Positions 15,723 to 22,296 of a DNA stretch of 22,296 nucleotides are shown one piece after another (position 1 is the first letter of the stretch; each line of letters starts with the position of its first letter). A model generated the notes under the pieces. It saw nothing but the letters and a program-made list of their open reading frames with translations, ran no database searches and was not told the origin of the DNA. This DNA comes from an uncultured Blautia sp. (GTDB lineage: Bacteria; Bacillota; Clostridia; Lachnospirales; Lachnospiraceae): assembly GCA_900549015.1 (NCBI GenBank), contig URMH01000045.1, forward strand, positions 1-22,296, written 5' to 3'. The translations under genes and the position numbers were made by a program.

Positions 15723-16100
15723 ATGGAACTGATCATTGGAGGCGCATTTCAGGGAAAAACAGATTATGCAAAAAAAGAACATCCCTCTCTTGCATGGAGG
15801 GACGCCGGGGCTATGTGCGAGGAGGAGCTTCTTTTGGCAGAAGGGATTTTAAATTTCCAGGAATACATAAAAAAAGAAATCCGGGAAGGAAGAAATCCGG
15901 CACATATAGGGGAGCTTTTATTACAGAAAAATCCCGATGCAGTGATCGTATCGGAGGAAGTGGGATATGGTGTAGTTCCTGTGGACGCTTTTGAGAGAGA
16001 GTACAGAGAGGCGGTAGGGCGGATCTGTACAAAACTTGCAGCAGGAAGCCGCAGAGTCACAAGAGTGATCTGCGGGATCGGGACGGTGATAAAAAAATGA
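15723..16100 (+). CDS. Short CobU-like protein (adenosylcobinamide kinase family, Clostridia type)
   Basis: 125 aa, about 55 residues shorter than CobU. It keeps a P-loop of the form GxxxxGKT (GGAFQGKT, 6-13) and the C-terminal part of the family: IVSEEVGYGVVPVD (75-88) followed by YREAVGR and VICGIGTVIK, which matches the end of Salmonella CobU well. It lacks the segment carrying the guanylylated histidine and the LLEC motif. It is thus nearly the complement of the full-length CobU at 14394, which has those but has lost EVGxGIVP. It may supply the kinase step or form a mixed enzyme; this is inference. Similar short proteins are common in Clostridia cob loci, so it is not a decayed gene. AAGGGGG lies seven bases before the ATG. 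Its stop overlaps the cobC start (ATGA). Confidence 0.82.
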   Translation: MELIIGGAFQGKTDYAKKEHPSLAWRDAGAMCEEELLLAEGILNFQEYIKKEIREGRNPAHIGELLLQKNPDAVIVSEEVGYGVVPVDAFEREYREAVGRICTKLAAGSRRVTRVICGIGTVIKK

Positions 16101-16684
16101 TTAGACTTTATCTTATCCGTCACGGACAGACGGAGGGGAATAAGAAAAAACGCTATATCGGCGTGACGGACGAGCCTCTCTGTGAGGAGGGAAAGTCTTT
16201 CTTACGAGAAATGAAATATCCCGCTTTGCAGGCTGTTTATGTAAGCCCTATGAGGAGATGTGCGGAAACGGCGGAGATTCTTTTTCCGGATCGGCCGGTT
16301 CATGTGATAGAGGAACTGGCTGAGTGTGATTTTGGCGATTTTGAAAACAAAAATTATGAAGAGCTGACTGGAAATCCGGATTATCAGGTCTGGATTGAAA
16401 GCGGCGGCACGCTCCCTTTTCCGGGAGGCGAGAGCAGGGAGGCGTTTTGCAGGCGCAATCTTCTTGGCTTTCAAAAAGCCATGACAGACTGTATCCGGTC
16501 AGGGGTTTCCAGCGCTGCATTTGTGGTACACGGCGGAACGATCATGAATATTATGGAGGCGTACGCAGTGGAGGAACGGTCTTTTTATCAGTGGCACGTG
16601 GAAAACGGCAGAGGATATATTCTGGATTTTGATACAGAAGAATGGGAAAAAGGCAGGAGATGCCTGATTTTAAGAGAGGAGTGA
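16097..16684 (+). CDS. cobC: Histidine phosphatase, probable alpha-ribazole-5'-phosphate phosphatase
   Basis: Histidine phosphatase superfamily protein, 195 aa. The phospho-acceptor is H9 in LIRHGQTEGN (6-15). Other motifs are YVSPMRRCAETAEI (about 50-63, with the conserved arginine), the acidic ELAECDFGDFE stretch (about 73-83) and the second catalytic histidine in VVHGGTIMN (about 142-150). Broad families such as phosphoglycerate mutase share this fold, but the four-base overlap with the CobU-like gene and its place at the end of the cob block point to CobC, which removes phosphate from alpha-ribazole phosphate or from the cobamide phosphate. The role comes from context; the family call is firm. 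Confidence 0.86.
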   Translation: MIRLYLIRHGQTEGNKKKRYIGVTDEPLCEEGKSFLREMKYPALQAVYVSPMRRCAETAEILFPDRPVHVIEELAECDFGDFENKNYEELTGNPDYQVWIESGGTLPFPGGESREAFCRRNLLGFQKAMTDCIRSGVSSAAFVVHGGTIMNIMEAYAVEERSFYQWHVENGRGYILDFDTEEWEKGRRCLILREE

Positions 16685-16688
16685 TTGT

Positions 16689-17435
16689 ATGAAAAGCTGG
16701 ATCAGAAGTGATTTAAAATACAGGGCAAAGATGGCGTTCCGGAAAAATTACTGGGCGGCTGTTGTAGTCAGCCTGATCCTTGCTGTTGTGGCAGGTGTGG
16801 GAAACGGCGGCGGAGGAACCGGCAGTGTGGCAAACACAGTGACCCATACAGAAGTATATGACGGTACATTAAAATTTTCCATGAACTATGTAACGCCTTT
16901 CGCGTGGCTTTTAGGTGCTCTTGCAGTTGGTACGGTTCTGATTCTTGGCACATTGTTTATTCTTTTAAAAATTTTTGTGGGAAATGTTCTGGAAGTAGGT
17001 GTGAGAGGATTTTATATAGAGAATCTTTACTCCGCACCTTCCGTTGGAAAAATTTTTGCACCGTTTCGATCCGGTCAGTACTGGAATATTGTAAAAATCA
17101 TGTTCTTCCGTGATCTTTTTATATTCCTGTGGACACTTTTATTTTTCATTCCCGGTATTGTCAAAAGCTACGAGTACAAAATGATACCGTATCTCCTTGC
17201 CGAGAATCCGGGAATGTCAAAGGAGGAAGTGTTTGAAAGAACAAGAGAGATGATGTACGGACAGAAAGCGAGCGCTTTTATTCTGGATCTTTCTTTTATT
17301 CCCTGGATGTTGCTGAATGCGTTCACCTTGAATATTCTGGGAGTTTTGTATCTTCAGCCGTATATGGACGCGACGCAGGCAGAGCTTTATGATGTTCTGG
17401 CAGCGCCGCCGTCACAGAATTTTTATAATCAATGA
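16689..17435 (+). CDS. DUF975 family membrane protein
   Basis: Integral membrane protein of unknown function, 248 aa. The opening (MKSWIRSDLKYRAKMAFRKN) and the segment around VRGFYIENL (about 104-112) and SYEYKMIPYLLAENP (about 160-174) are typical of DUF975. Hydrophobic stretches lie at about 20-38, 69-97, 132-158 and 195-225, with a glycine-rich loop after the first. The start has AGAGGAG (16675-16681), inside the cobC end, seven bases upstream. It follows cobC by four bases and is probably co-transcribed, but nothing in it suggests a cobalamin role. It is the last gene before a structured intergenic region. Confidence 0.85.
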   Translation: MKSWIRSDLKYRAKMAFRKNYWAAVVVSLILAVVAGVGNGGGGTGSVANTVTHTEVYDGTLKFSMNYVTPFAWLLGALAVGTVLILGTLFILLKIFVGNVLEVGVRGFYIENLYSAPSVGKIFAPFRSGQYWNIVKIMFFRDLFIFLWTLLFFIPGIVKSYEYKMIPYLLAENPGMSKEEVFERTREMMYGQKASAFILDLSFIPWMLLNAFTLNILGVLYLQPYMDATQAELYDVLAAPPSQNFYNQ

Positions 17436-17445
17436 AAACGAAAAA

Positions 17446-17475
17446 CAGGCAGCTTTGGGAAACCGAAGCTGCCTG
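17446..17475. terminator. Strong hairpin with GAAA tetraloop, probable terminator after the DUF975 gene
   Basis: CAGGCAGCTT (17446-17455) pairs with AAGCTGCCTG (17466-17475). The stem continues inward through a G-T and two G-C pairs to a GAAA loop (17459-17462), 13 pairs in all. On the plus strand the T-run (six Ts at 17492-17497) comes 16 bases later. On the minus strand a T-rich tail follows at once (complement of about 17427-17445). It begins 10 bases after the DUF975 stop. The right arm can instead pair with a second CAGGCAG at 17498-17504. Confidence 0.65.
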
Positions 17476-17593
17476 CTGCGTTTCATGAAGCTTTTTTCAG
17501 GCAGATCCGTTTCTATGAAAGACAAAAAAATTTGCAATGCCAAAATTTTTTTGGTATTTCTATTGAAATATTTTAAGAAGTGTGTTAGAGTTG

Positions 17594-17602
17594 TGTTATA
17601 GT
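17594..17602 (+). promoter_or_regulatory. Extended -10 promoter of the ssnA-ygfK-xdh operon
   Basis: TGT followed by TATAGT (17597-17602) forms an extended -10 element. No good -35 box lies at the proper distance; TTTAAG at 17572-17577 is the best and is spaced 19 bases. A weak -35 suits an activated or regulated promoter. The start would be near 17609, leaving a leader of about 100 bases. Confidence 0.45.
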
Positions 17603-17611
17603 AGAAAATCC

Positions 17612-17645
17612 CCAAAACACGTTTTAATTTTAAAGTATGTTTTGG
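17612..17645 (+). promoter_or_regulatory. Leader dyad of ssnA, operator or attenuator-like hairpin
   Basis: CCAAAACA (17612-17619) and TGTTTTGG (17638-17645) are perfect inverted repeats. After one mismatch, six more pairs (17621-17626 with 17631-17636, two of them G-T) extend the stem to a four-base loop. CG and five Ts (17648-17652) follow. It begins about three bases after the predicted start, so it could be an RNA attenuator or a repressor site. The same CCAAAA/TTTTGG half-sites occur at 17540-17554, upstream of the promoter. Confidence 0.45.
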
Positions 17646-17710
17646 CGTTTTTCACAGGAAAAGAATGGACGATTTTGTATTATCTTGTCAAAATTAAGGA
17701 GGGTTTGTAT

Positions 17711-19048
17711 ATGCTGATTATTGGAAACGGAAGAGTCATTACACGTGATGAAGAAAATACGTTTATAGAAAACGGTGCGGTTGCAATGGACGGAAATACC
17801 ATTGTGATGGTAGGAAATACAGAAGATGTGAAGAAGACATATCCGGAAGCGGAATTTACAGATGCAAAAGGCGGTATGATTATGCCGGCATTTATCAATG
17901 CTCATGAGCATATTTACAGCGCTTTCGCAAGAGGTCTAAGCATTAAGGGATATAATCCGCAGGGATTCCTTGACATTCTGGATGGTATGTGGTGGACAAT
18001 TGACCGTCATCTTACACTGGAGCAGACAAAGCTTTCCGCTTATGCTACATATATTGACTCTATTCGAAATGGTGTGACAACCGTTTTTGACCATCACGCA
18101 AGCTTCGGACATATTACCGGTTCTCTTCATGCAATAGAAGAGGCAGCTACAGATTTGGGAATCCGTACCTGTCTCTGCTATGAAATTTCTGACCGTGACG
18201 GCATGGAGAAATCAAGAGAATCCGTAATGGAAAATGTAAACTTCATTAAGTATGTGCAGAAAGAAAAAAACGATATGGTTGCCGGTATGATGGGTATGCA
18301 TGCATCCTTTACCATATCGGATGAAACTATGGCGCTTTGCAATGAATTAAAGCCGGAAGGCGTAGGATACCATATTCATGTGGCTGAGGGAATTTACGAT
18401 CTTCATCAATGCTTAAAAGAGCATGGAAAGAGGATTGTAGACCGTCTTTACGACTGGAATATTCTGGGACCGAAAACACTTCTGGGACATTGTATTTATA
18501 TTAATGAACATGAAATGGATTTAATTAAAGACACAGATACGATGGTAGTGCATAATCCGGAATCCAATATGGGAAATGCCTGCGGATGTCCTCCTACTAT
18601 GGCGCTTGTGCATAAGGGAATTCTTACTGGTCTTGGAACAGACGGATATACCCATGATATGCTGGAATCCTGGAAGGTAGCAAATGTGCTTCACAAACAC
18701 CATCTTTGTGACCCGAACGCAGCATGGGGTGAAGTGCCGAAAATGCTGTTTGAAGGAAACCGGGAAATTGCAGGAAGATATTTTGAAAAACCGCTGGGTA
18801 TTCTTAAAAAAGGAGCTGCCGCAGATGTGATCGTCCTTGATTATGATCCGCTTACTCCAATGAGCGCAGATAACGTAAACGGACATCTGATGTTCGGTAC
18901 AAACGGAAATAATGTAGTAACAACTGTCTGCAACGGAAAGGTGCTTATGAAGGACAGAGAAATTCTCGTATGTGATGCAGAGAAAGTAATGGCTGACTGC
19001 CGTCAGGCGGCAAAAGAGCTTGCAGATGATATTAACAGTGGAAAATAA
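17711..19048 (+). CDS. ssnA: SsnA-type metal-dependent aminohydrolase
   Basis: Amidohydrolase-superfamily TIM-barrel enzyme, 445 aa from the chosen start and close in length to E. coli SsnA. Metal ligands are visible: HEH in INAHEHIYSAFARG (about 60-73), H in YHIHVAEG, H in LLGHCIYINEHE, and D in GLGTDGYTHD. VHNPESNMGNACG is the usual substrate-loop segment of the ATZ/TRZ-like branch. The start at 17711 is set by AAGGAGG at 17696-17702, eight bases upstream, and by the canonical MLIIGNGRVITRD opening; the frame extends 43 codons further up through the leader. SsnA genes accompany ygfK and molybdenum hydroxylases in selenium-dependent and purine/urate-degrading loci, so a deaminase or ring-opening role on a purine-derived substrate is likely; the exact reaction is not known from sequence. 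Confidence 0.92.
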   Translation: MLIIGNGRVITRDEENTFIENGAVAMDGNTIVMVGNTEDVKKTYPEAEFTDAKGGMIMPAFINAHEHIYSAFARGLSIKGYNPQGFLDILDGMWWTIDRHLTLEQTKLSAYATYIDSIRNGVTTVFDHHASFGHITGSLHAIEEAATDLGIRTCLCYEISDRDGMEKSRESVMENVNFIKYVQKEKNDMVAGMMGMHASFTISDETMALCNELKPEGVGYHIHVAEGIYDLHQCLKEHGKRIVDRLYDWNILGPKTLLGHCIYINEHEMDLIKDTDTMVVHNPESNMGNACGCPPTMALVHKGILTGLGTDGYTHDMLESWKVANVLHKHHLCDPNAAWGEVPKMLFEGNREIAGRYFEKPLGILKKGAAADVIVLDYDPLTPMSADNVNGHLMFGTNGNNVVTTVCNGKVLMKDREILVCDAEKVMADCRQAAKELADDINSGK

Positions 19049-19060
19049 GGAGGTCTTTCT

Positions 19061-22057
19061 ATGAGTGACAGAATGTCCTGTATGTCCTTTGGACAGATTA
19101 TGGAATGGATTTTAGAAGAAAAAAAGAAAAGAGATACTGTGTTTGGCGTACATAGAGCCTATGTGGCAGATACTTCTAAAAAACTTGATTTATTTGGAAG
19201 AAAATTGGAAAACCCCATTGGACCGGCAGCAGGGCCTCACACACAGCTTGCACAGAATATTGTAGCTTCCTACTATGGAGGCGCACGTTTCTTCGAGCTG
19301 AAAACTGTTCAGAAAATGGACGGACCGGAGCTTGCAGCCTGTGTAAACAAACCGTGTATTCTTGCAGAAGATGAATGCTATAACTGCGAGTGGTCCACAG
19401 AACTTTACGTTTCCGATGCAATGAACGAGTATATTAAAGCATGGTTTGCTCTTCACGTAATTGCAAAAGAGTTTGGTCTTGGAAATCAGGACGGCTTCCA
19501 GTTTAATATTTCTGTTGGTTATGACCTTGCGGGAATTAAAGAGCCGAAAGTAGATAACTTTATTAATAATATGATGGAAGCAAAGGATACGGAAATCTTT
19601 AAGGAATGCCGCCAGTGGCTCCTTGATCATGTAGATTCTTTCCAGAAGGTGACAAGAGAAGATATTGAAGCGATTCCTTCTAATATCTGTAATTCTGCAA
19701 CCATATCTACTCTCCATGGCTGCCCTCCAAATGAAATTGAGAGCATTGCAACTCATCTTTACAAAGAGAAACATCTGAATACCTTTATCAAATGTAATCC
19801 GACTCTTCTTGGATATGAGTTTGCAAGAAAAACAATGGATGATATGGGATACGATTACATGGTGTTTGGAGACTTCCATTTCCGTGATGACCTTCAGTAT
19901 GAGGACGCTATCCCTATGTTTAAACGCCTGATGGCGCTTGCAGATGAGCTGGGTCTTTCGTTTGGCGTAAAGATTACCAATACATTCCCGGTAGATGTTA
20001 CAAGAAGCGAGCTTCCAAGTGAGGAAATGTATATGTCAGGAAAGGCACTTTTCCCATTATCTATTTCTCTTGCAGCAAAGCTTTCCAGAGAATTTGACGG
20101 AAAACTTCGCATCGCATATTCCGGCGGAGCGGATTATTATAATATTGATAAAATTACAGCCTGTGGTATATGGCCGGTAACCGTTGCAACTACTCTTTTA
20201 AAACCGGGCGGATACCAGAGATTTACCCAGATGGCAGAAAAAGTAATGGATGGAAATGTGTCTCAGTGGACAGGAATAGATGTGGAGGCATTAAATGCGC
20301 TTGCTATTGATGCAGTAACAAATCCTCATCATGTGAAGAACATCAAACCGATTCCAAACAGAAAGAGTGACAGGGAAGTGCCTCTTCTTGACTGTTTCTA
20401 TGCGCCGTGTATGGAAGGATGTCCGATTCATCAGGATATTCCGGCATATATTAAGCTGACAGGCGAGGGAAAATATGCGGAGGCATTGAGAGTCATTCTT
20501 GAGAAAAACGCACTTCCATTTATTACAGGAACTTTATGTGCCCATAACTGTATGACAAAATGTACAAGAAATTTCTATGAAGAGCCGGTTAATATAAGAG
20601 GTACGAAGCTTGTTGCAGCAGAAAACGGCTATGAAGAAGTGATAAATGAAATAAAAGCAGCAAATGCAAACGGCAAAAAAGCGGCAGTTGTAGGCGGCGG
20701 TCCTGCAGGTATGGCGGCTGCATACTTCCTTGGAAGAGTCGGTGTGGATGTCACTGTTTTTGAAAAAGAAGAAAAACTTGGCGGTGTGATCCGCTATGTA
20801 ATTCCCGGATTCAGAATTTCGGAAGAAGCCATTGAGAAAGACGTATCTCTTCTTACAAAGTTGGGAGTAAAAATTGAGACGAACAGAGAGATAAAAGATT
20901 ATAATGCCCTGAAGGCGGAAGGCTACGATGCCGTGATCGTGGCAATCGGCGCCGGAAAGCCGGGAATCTTAAAACTGGAAAAAGGCGAGACAGTCAATGC
21001 CATTCACTTCTTAAAAGAATTTAAGGAAAAAGACGGAAACGTAGATCTTGGAAAACACGTTGTCGTGATCGGCGGCGGAAATACGGCTATGGATACGGCA
21101 AGAGCAGCTGTCCGCACAAAAGGCGTGGAGAAGGTTTCCCTTGTATACAGAAGAACAAAACGCTATATGCCGGCAGCAGAAGATGAGCTTTTGGAGGTTC
21201 TGGAAGACGGCGTAGAATTTAGAGAGCTTCTCTCTCCTGTAAGTCTGGAAAACGGAAAGCTTCTCTGTAAGGTGATGGAGCTTGGAAATGCAGACGCTTC
21301 CGGAAGAGCTTCCGTCACAGAGACAGGAGAGACAGAGGAAGTCCTGGCAGATACGGTCATTGTAGCTGTGGGAGAAAAGACAGACGCAGAAATTTATCAG
21401 GCAAACGGCATTGAAGTAAATGAGAGAGGCAGGGCAAAATATAACCAGAAGACAATGGAAACCGGCGTTTTCGGTATTTATCTCATCGGCGACGGCGCAG
21501 GGGGAGCCGCTACGATCGTAGAGGCAATCCGTGACGCGCAGATCGCAGCAGAAGCGATTCTTTCCGAGCCTGTTGTAAAAGACGCAGAAATTCAGGAAAC
21601 AGAAACAAACTGTTTTGAGAAGAAGGGTATTCTTGCACAGAGCAGCGAGAAAGAGACAGAAAAAGAGCGCTGTCTTGTATGCAATAAGATCTGTGAAAAC
21701 TGCGTGGACGTATGTCCAAACAGAGCAAATCTCTCCATTAAGGTTCCGGGAATGGCAATGAACCAGATTATCCACGTAGATTATATGTGTAATGAGTGCG
21801 GAAATTGTAAGAGCTTCTGTCCTTACGCAAGCGCACCATATAAAGATAAATTTACTTTATTTGCAGCAGAAGAGGATATGAAGGACAGTACAAACGATGG
21901 GTTCTTTGTGACAAACAAAGAAACAAAAGAATGTACAGTGCGGTTCCTTGGAAAAATAACAAGCTGTAAGGCAGATGACCCGTCAGATCCTCTGTATGAG
22001 GGACTTCGCCGTCTGATTTGCGCAGTGATTGACGATTACGATTATCTTTTAAAATAA
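19061..22057 (+). CDS. ygfK: YgfK-type flavin and iron-sulfur oxidoreductase (annotated as putative selenate reductase subunit)
   Basis: 998 aa. Residues 1 to about 430 form a dihydroorotate-dehydrogenase-like domain (NPIGPAAGPHTQLAQN near 48-63, FNISVGYDLAGIK). From about 440 it is a GltD-like module: cysteine clusters CFYAPCMEGCP (about 444) and CAHNCMTKC (about 493), an FAD site VVGGGPAGMAAAYF (about 542) and an NAD(P)H site VVVIGGGNTAMDTA (about 667). The C-terminus has two ferredoxin-type clusters, CLVCNKICENCVDVCP (about 871) and CNECGNCKSFCP (about 909). This arrangement should carry electrons between NAD(P)H and another protein, most simply the hydroxylase encoded next. The E. coli name came from a selenate phenotype and need not be the role here. 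AAGGAGG lies seven bases upstream; the gene is 12 bases after ssnA. Confidence 0.93.
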   Translation: MSDRMSCMSFGQIMEWILEEKKKRDTVFGVHRAYVADTSKKLDLFGRKLENPIGPAAGPHTQLAQNIVASYYGGARFFELKTVQKMDGPELAACVNKPCILAEDECYNCEWSTELYVSDAMNEYIKAWFALHVIAKEFGLGNQDGFQFNISVGYDLAGIKEPKVDNFINNMMEAKDTEIFKECRQWLLDHVDSFQKVTREDIEAIPSNICNSATISTLHGCPPNEIESIATHLYKEKHLNTFIKCNPTLLGYEFARKTMDDMGYDYMVFGDFHFRDDLQYEDAIPMFKRLMALADELGLSFGVKITNTFPVDVTRSELPSEEMYMSGKALFPLSISLAAKLSREFDGKLRIAYSGGADYYNIDKITACGIWPVTVATTLLKPGGYQRFTQMAEKVMDGNVSQWTGIDVEALNALAIDAVTNPHHVKNIKPIPNRKSDREVPLLDCFYAPCMEGCPIHQDIPAYIKLTGEGKYAEALRVILEKNALPFITGTLCAHNCMTKCTRNFYEEPVNIRGTKLVAAENGYEEVINEIKAANANGKKAAVVGGGPAGMAAAYFLGRVGVDVTVFEKEEKLGGVIRYVIPGFRISEEAIEKDVSLLTKLGVKIETNREIKDYNALKAEGYDAVIVAIGAGKPGILKLEKGETVNAIHFLKEFKEKDGNVDLGKHVVVIGGGNTAMDTARAAVRTKGVEKVSLVYRRTKRYMPAAEDELLEVLEDGVEFRELLSPVSLENGKLLCKVMELGNADASGRASVTETGETEEVLADTVIVAVGEKTDAEIYQANGIEVNERGRAKYNQKTMETGVFGIYLIGDGAGGAATIVEAIRDAQIAAEAILSEPVVKDAEIQETETNCFEKKGILAQSSEKETEKERCLVCNKICENCVDVCPNRANLSIKVPGMAMNQIIHVDYMCNECGNCKSFCPYASAPYKDKFTLFAAEEDMKDSTNDGFFVTNKETKECTVRFLGKITSCKADDPSDPLYEGLRRLICAVIDDYDYLLK

Positions 22058-22079
22058 TCCTTTTTAAAGGAGGCGGCTT

Positions 22080-22296
22080 ATGTTTCACTTTTTTGTAAAC
22101 GGAAAAGAATATTTTGAAGAGCGTGATATGAAACTTCTTCCCTTTCTCCGGGATGTGTGCGGCCTTACATCTGTAAAAGACGGCTGCAGCGAGGGGGCCT
22201 GCGGTACGTGTCATGTGCTGATCGACGGAAAGGCAACAAAAGCCTGTGTGCCGAAGCTTTCCAAACTGGAAGGAAAGCACATTATGACGGTAGAAG
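22080..22296 (+). CDS. xdh: 5' part of a selenium-type xanthine dehydrogenase (molybdenum hydroxylase), [2Fe-2S] domain; truncated by window end
   Basis: The first 72 codons are present and the frame is open to the edge. The protein begins MFHFFVNGKEYFEERD and has the plant-type [2Fe-2S] binding pattern: C36, C41 and C44 in GCSEGACGTCHV, and C56. The later KLSKLEGKHIMTVE matches the N-terminus of proteins annotated as selenium-dependent xanthine dehydrogenase, in which this domain is fused to the molybdopterin part (about 850 aa in total). AAAGGAGG at 22066-22073 lies six bases before the ATG, and the gap from ygfK is 22 bases. The catalytic half is outside the window, so substrate and selenium dependence rest on the neighbours ssnA and ygfK. 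A separate small Fe-S subunit (XdhC/CoxS type) is the main alternative. Confidence 0.85.
   Translation, partial: MFHFFVNGKEYFEERDMKLLPFLRDVCGLTSVKDGCSEGACGTCHVLIDGKATKACVPKLSKLEGKHIMTVE

Larger units (their letters stand above)
17436..17710. other. Structured 275-base intergenic region between the cob block and ssnA
   Basis: No gene is seen here. It holds the GAAA-loop hairpin (17446-17475), a competing stem between 17469-17475 and 17498-17504, an AT-rich inverted repeat CCAAAA/TTTTGG at 17540-17554, an extended -10 promoter at 17594-17602, a long imperfect dyad at 17612-17645 followed by five Ts, and the ssnA ribosome site at 17696-17702. An open frame into ssnA begins at 17582 but lacks family similarity before 17711. 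Confidence 0.7.

Noticed and set aside
15723..16100. Short CobU-like gene as a truncated pseudogene
   Set aside because: It has an intact P-loop, a conserved C-terminus, its own ribosome site and a coupled overlap with cobC, and resembles a recurrent short Clostridia form.
17582..17710. Upstream extension of the ssnA reading frame by 43 codons
   Set aside because: It covers the promoter, leader dyad and ribosome site, and has no amidohydrolase similarity.
17436..17710. Known purine, xanthine or molybdenum-cofactor riboswitch before ssnA
   Set aside because: The region is structured, but I do not recognise the conserved core of any of these classes; left as an unassigned leader.
19190..19879. 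229-codon minus-strand open frame inside ygfK
   Set aside because: Same reasoning: it overlaps the conserved DHODH-like domain on the other strand and shows no independent gene features.
21011..21775. 254-codon minus-strand open frame inside ygfK
   Set aside because: It is the complement of a well-supported coding frame, and its composition is dominated by Cys, Leu, Phe and Ser from reverse-complemented codons; no start signal.
19061..22296. In-frame TGA selenocysteine codon in ygfK or the hydroxylase start
   Set aside because: No internal TGA interrupts either frame in the window; in this trait selenium is a labile cofactor rather than selenocysteine.

Overview
The window reads as ordinary chromosome from a low-to-mid GC, anaerobic, gut-type Firmicute, most likely a member of the Lachnospiraceae. 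The evidence is strong AGGAGG ribosome sites, near-consensus sigma-A promoters, a one-piece pyruvate:ferredoxin oxidoreductase, a CsbB/YfhO/GtrA set, a Clostridia-style short second CobU-like protein and a selenium-type molybdenum hydroxylase locus. No mobile element, tRNA, rRNA or CRISPR array was seen. Species assignment is inference.

Layout. (1) 1-198: two small hairpins at the left edge, then a promoter. (2) 199-1737: a membrane-anchored NodB-type polysaccharide deacetylase, ending at a bidirectional terminator shared with a convergent ABC-F ATPase (1805-3439, minus). (3) From a divergent promoter pair near 3500-3607, shikimate kinase and a CcdA-type membrane redox protein run rightward and overlap by four bases. 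(4) An Rrf2 regulator with IscR-like cysteines has its own promoter and terminator and sits directly upstream of nifJ (5555-9088), which also has its own promoter and terminator. (5) 9170-13321: YfhO-family membrane glycosyltransferase, CsbB-like polyprenyl-phosphate glycosyltransferase and GtrA flippase, the three parts of a known extracytoplasmic glycosylation system. (6) 13340-16684: cobalamin nucleotide-loop genes cobT, cobU, cobS, a short second CobU-like gene and cobC, tightly packed, followed by a DUF975 membrane protein. (7) 17436-17710: a structured intergenic region with overlapping hairpins and repeated inverted half-sites around the next promoter. (8) 17711 to the right edge: ssnA, ygfK and the 5' end of a [2Fe-2S]-containing molybdenum hydroxylase, the left part of a selenium-dependent xanthine dehydrogenase / anaerobic purine-urate catabolism cluster.

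How they work together. Region 5 would place a sugar on undecaprenyl phosphate, flip it and attach it to a surface polymer outside the membrane. Region 6 would finish cobamides from salvaged cobinamide and a benzimidazole base; no corrin-ring genes are in view. Region 8 would oxidise purine-type heterocycles, with YgfK as the probable flavin/iron-sulfur electron-transfer partner of the hydroxylase.

No clearly unprecedented system is visible. The items most worth checking are the two complementary CobU-like proteins, the asymmetric ABC-F protein, the repeated half-sites at the ssnA promoter and the continuation of the selenium-type locus to the right.
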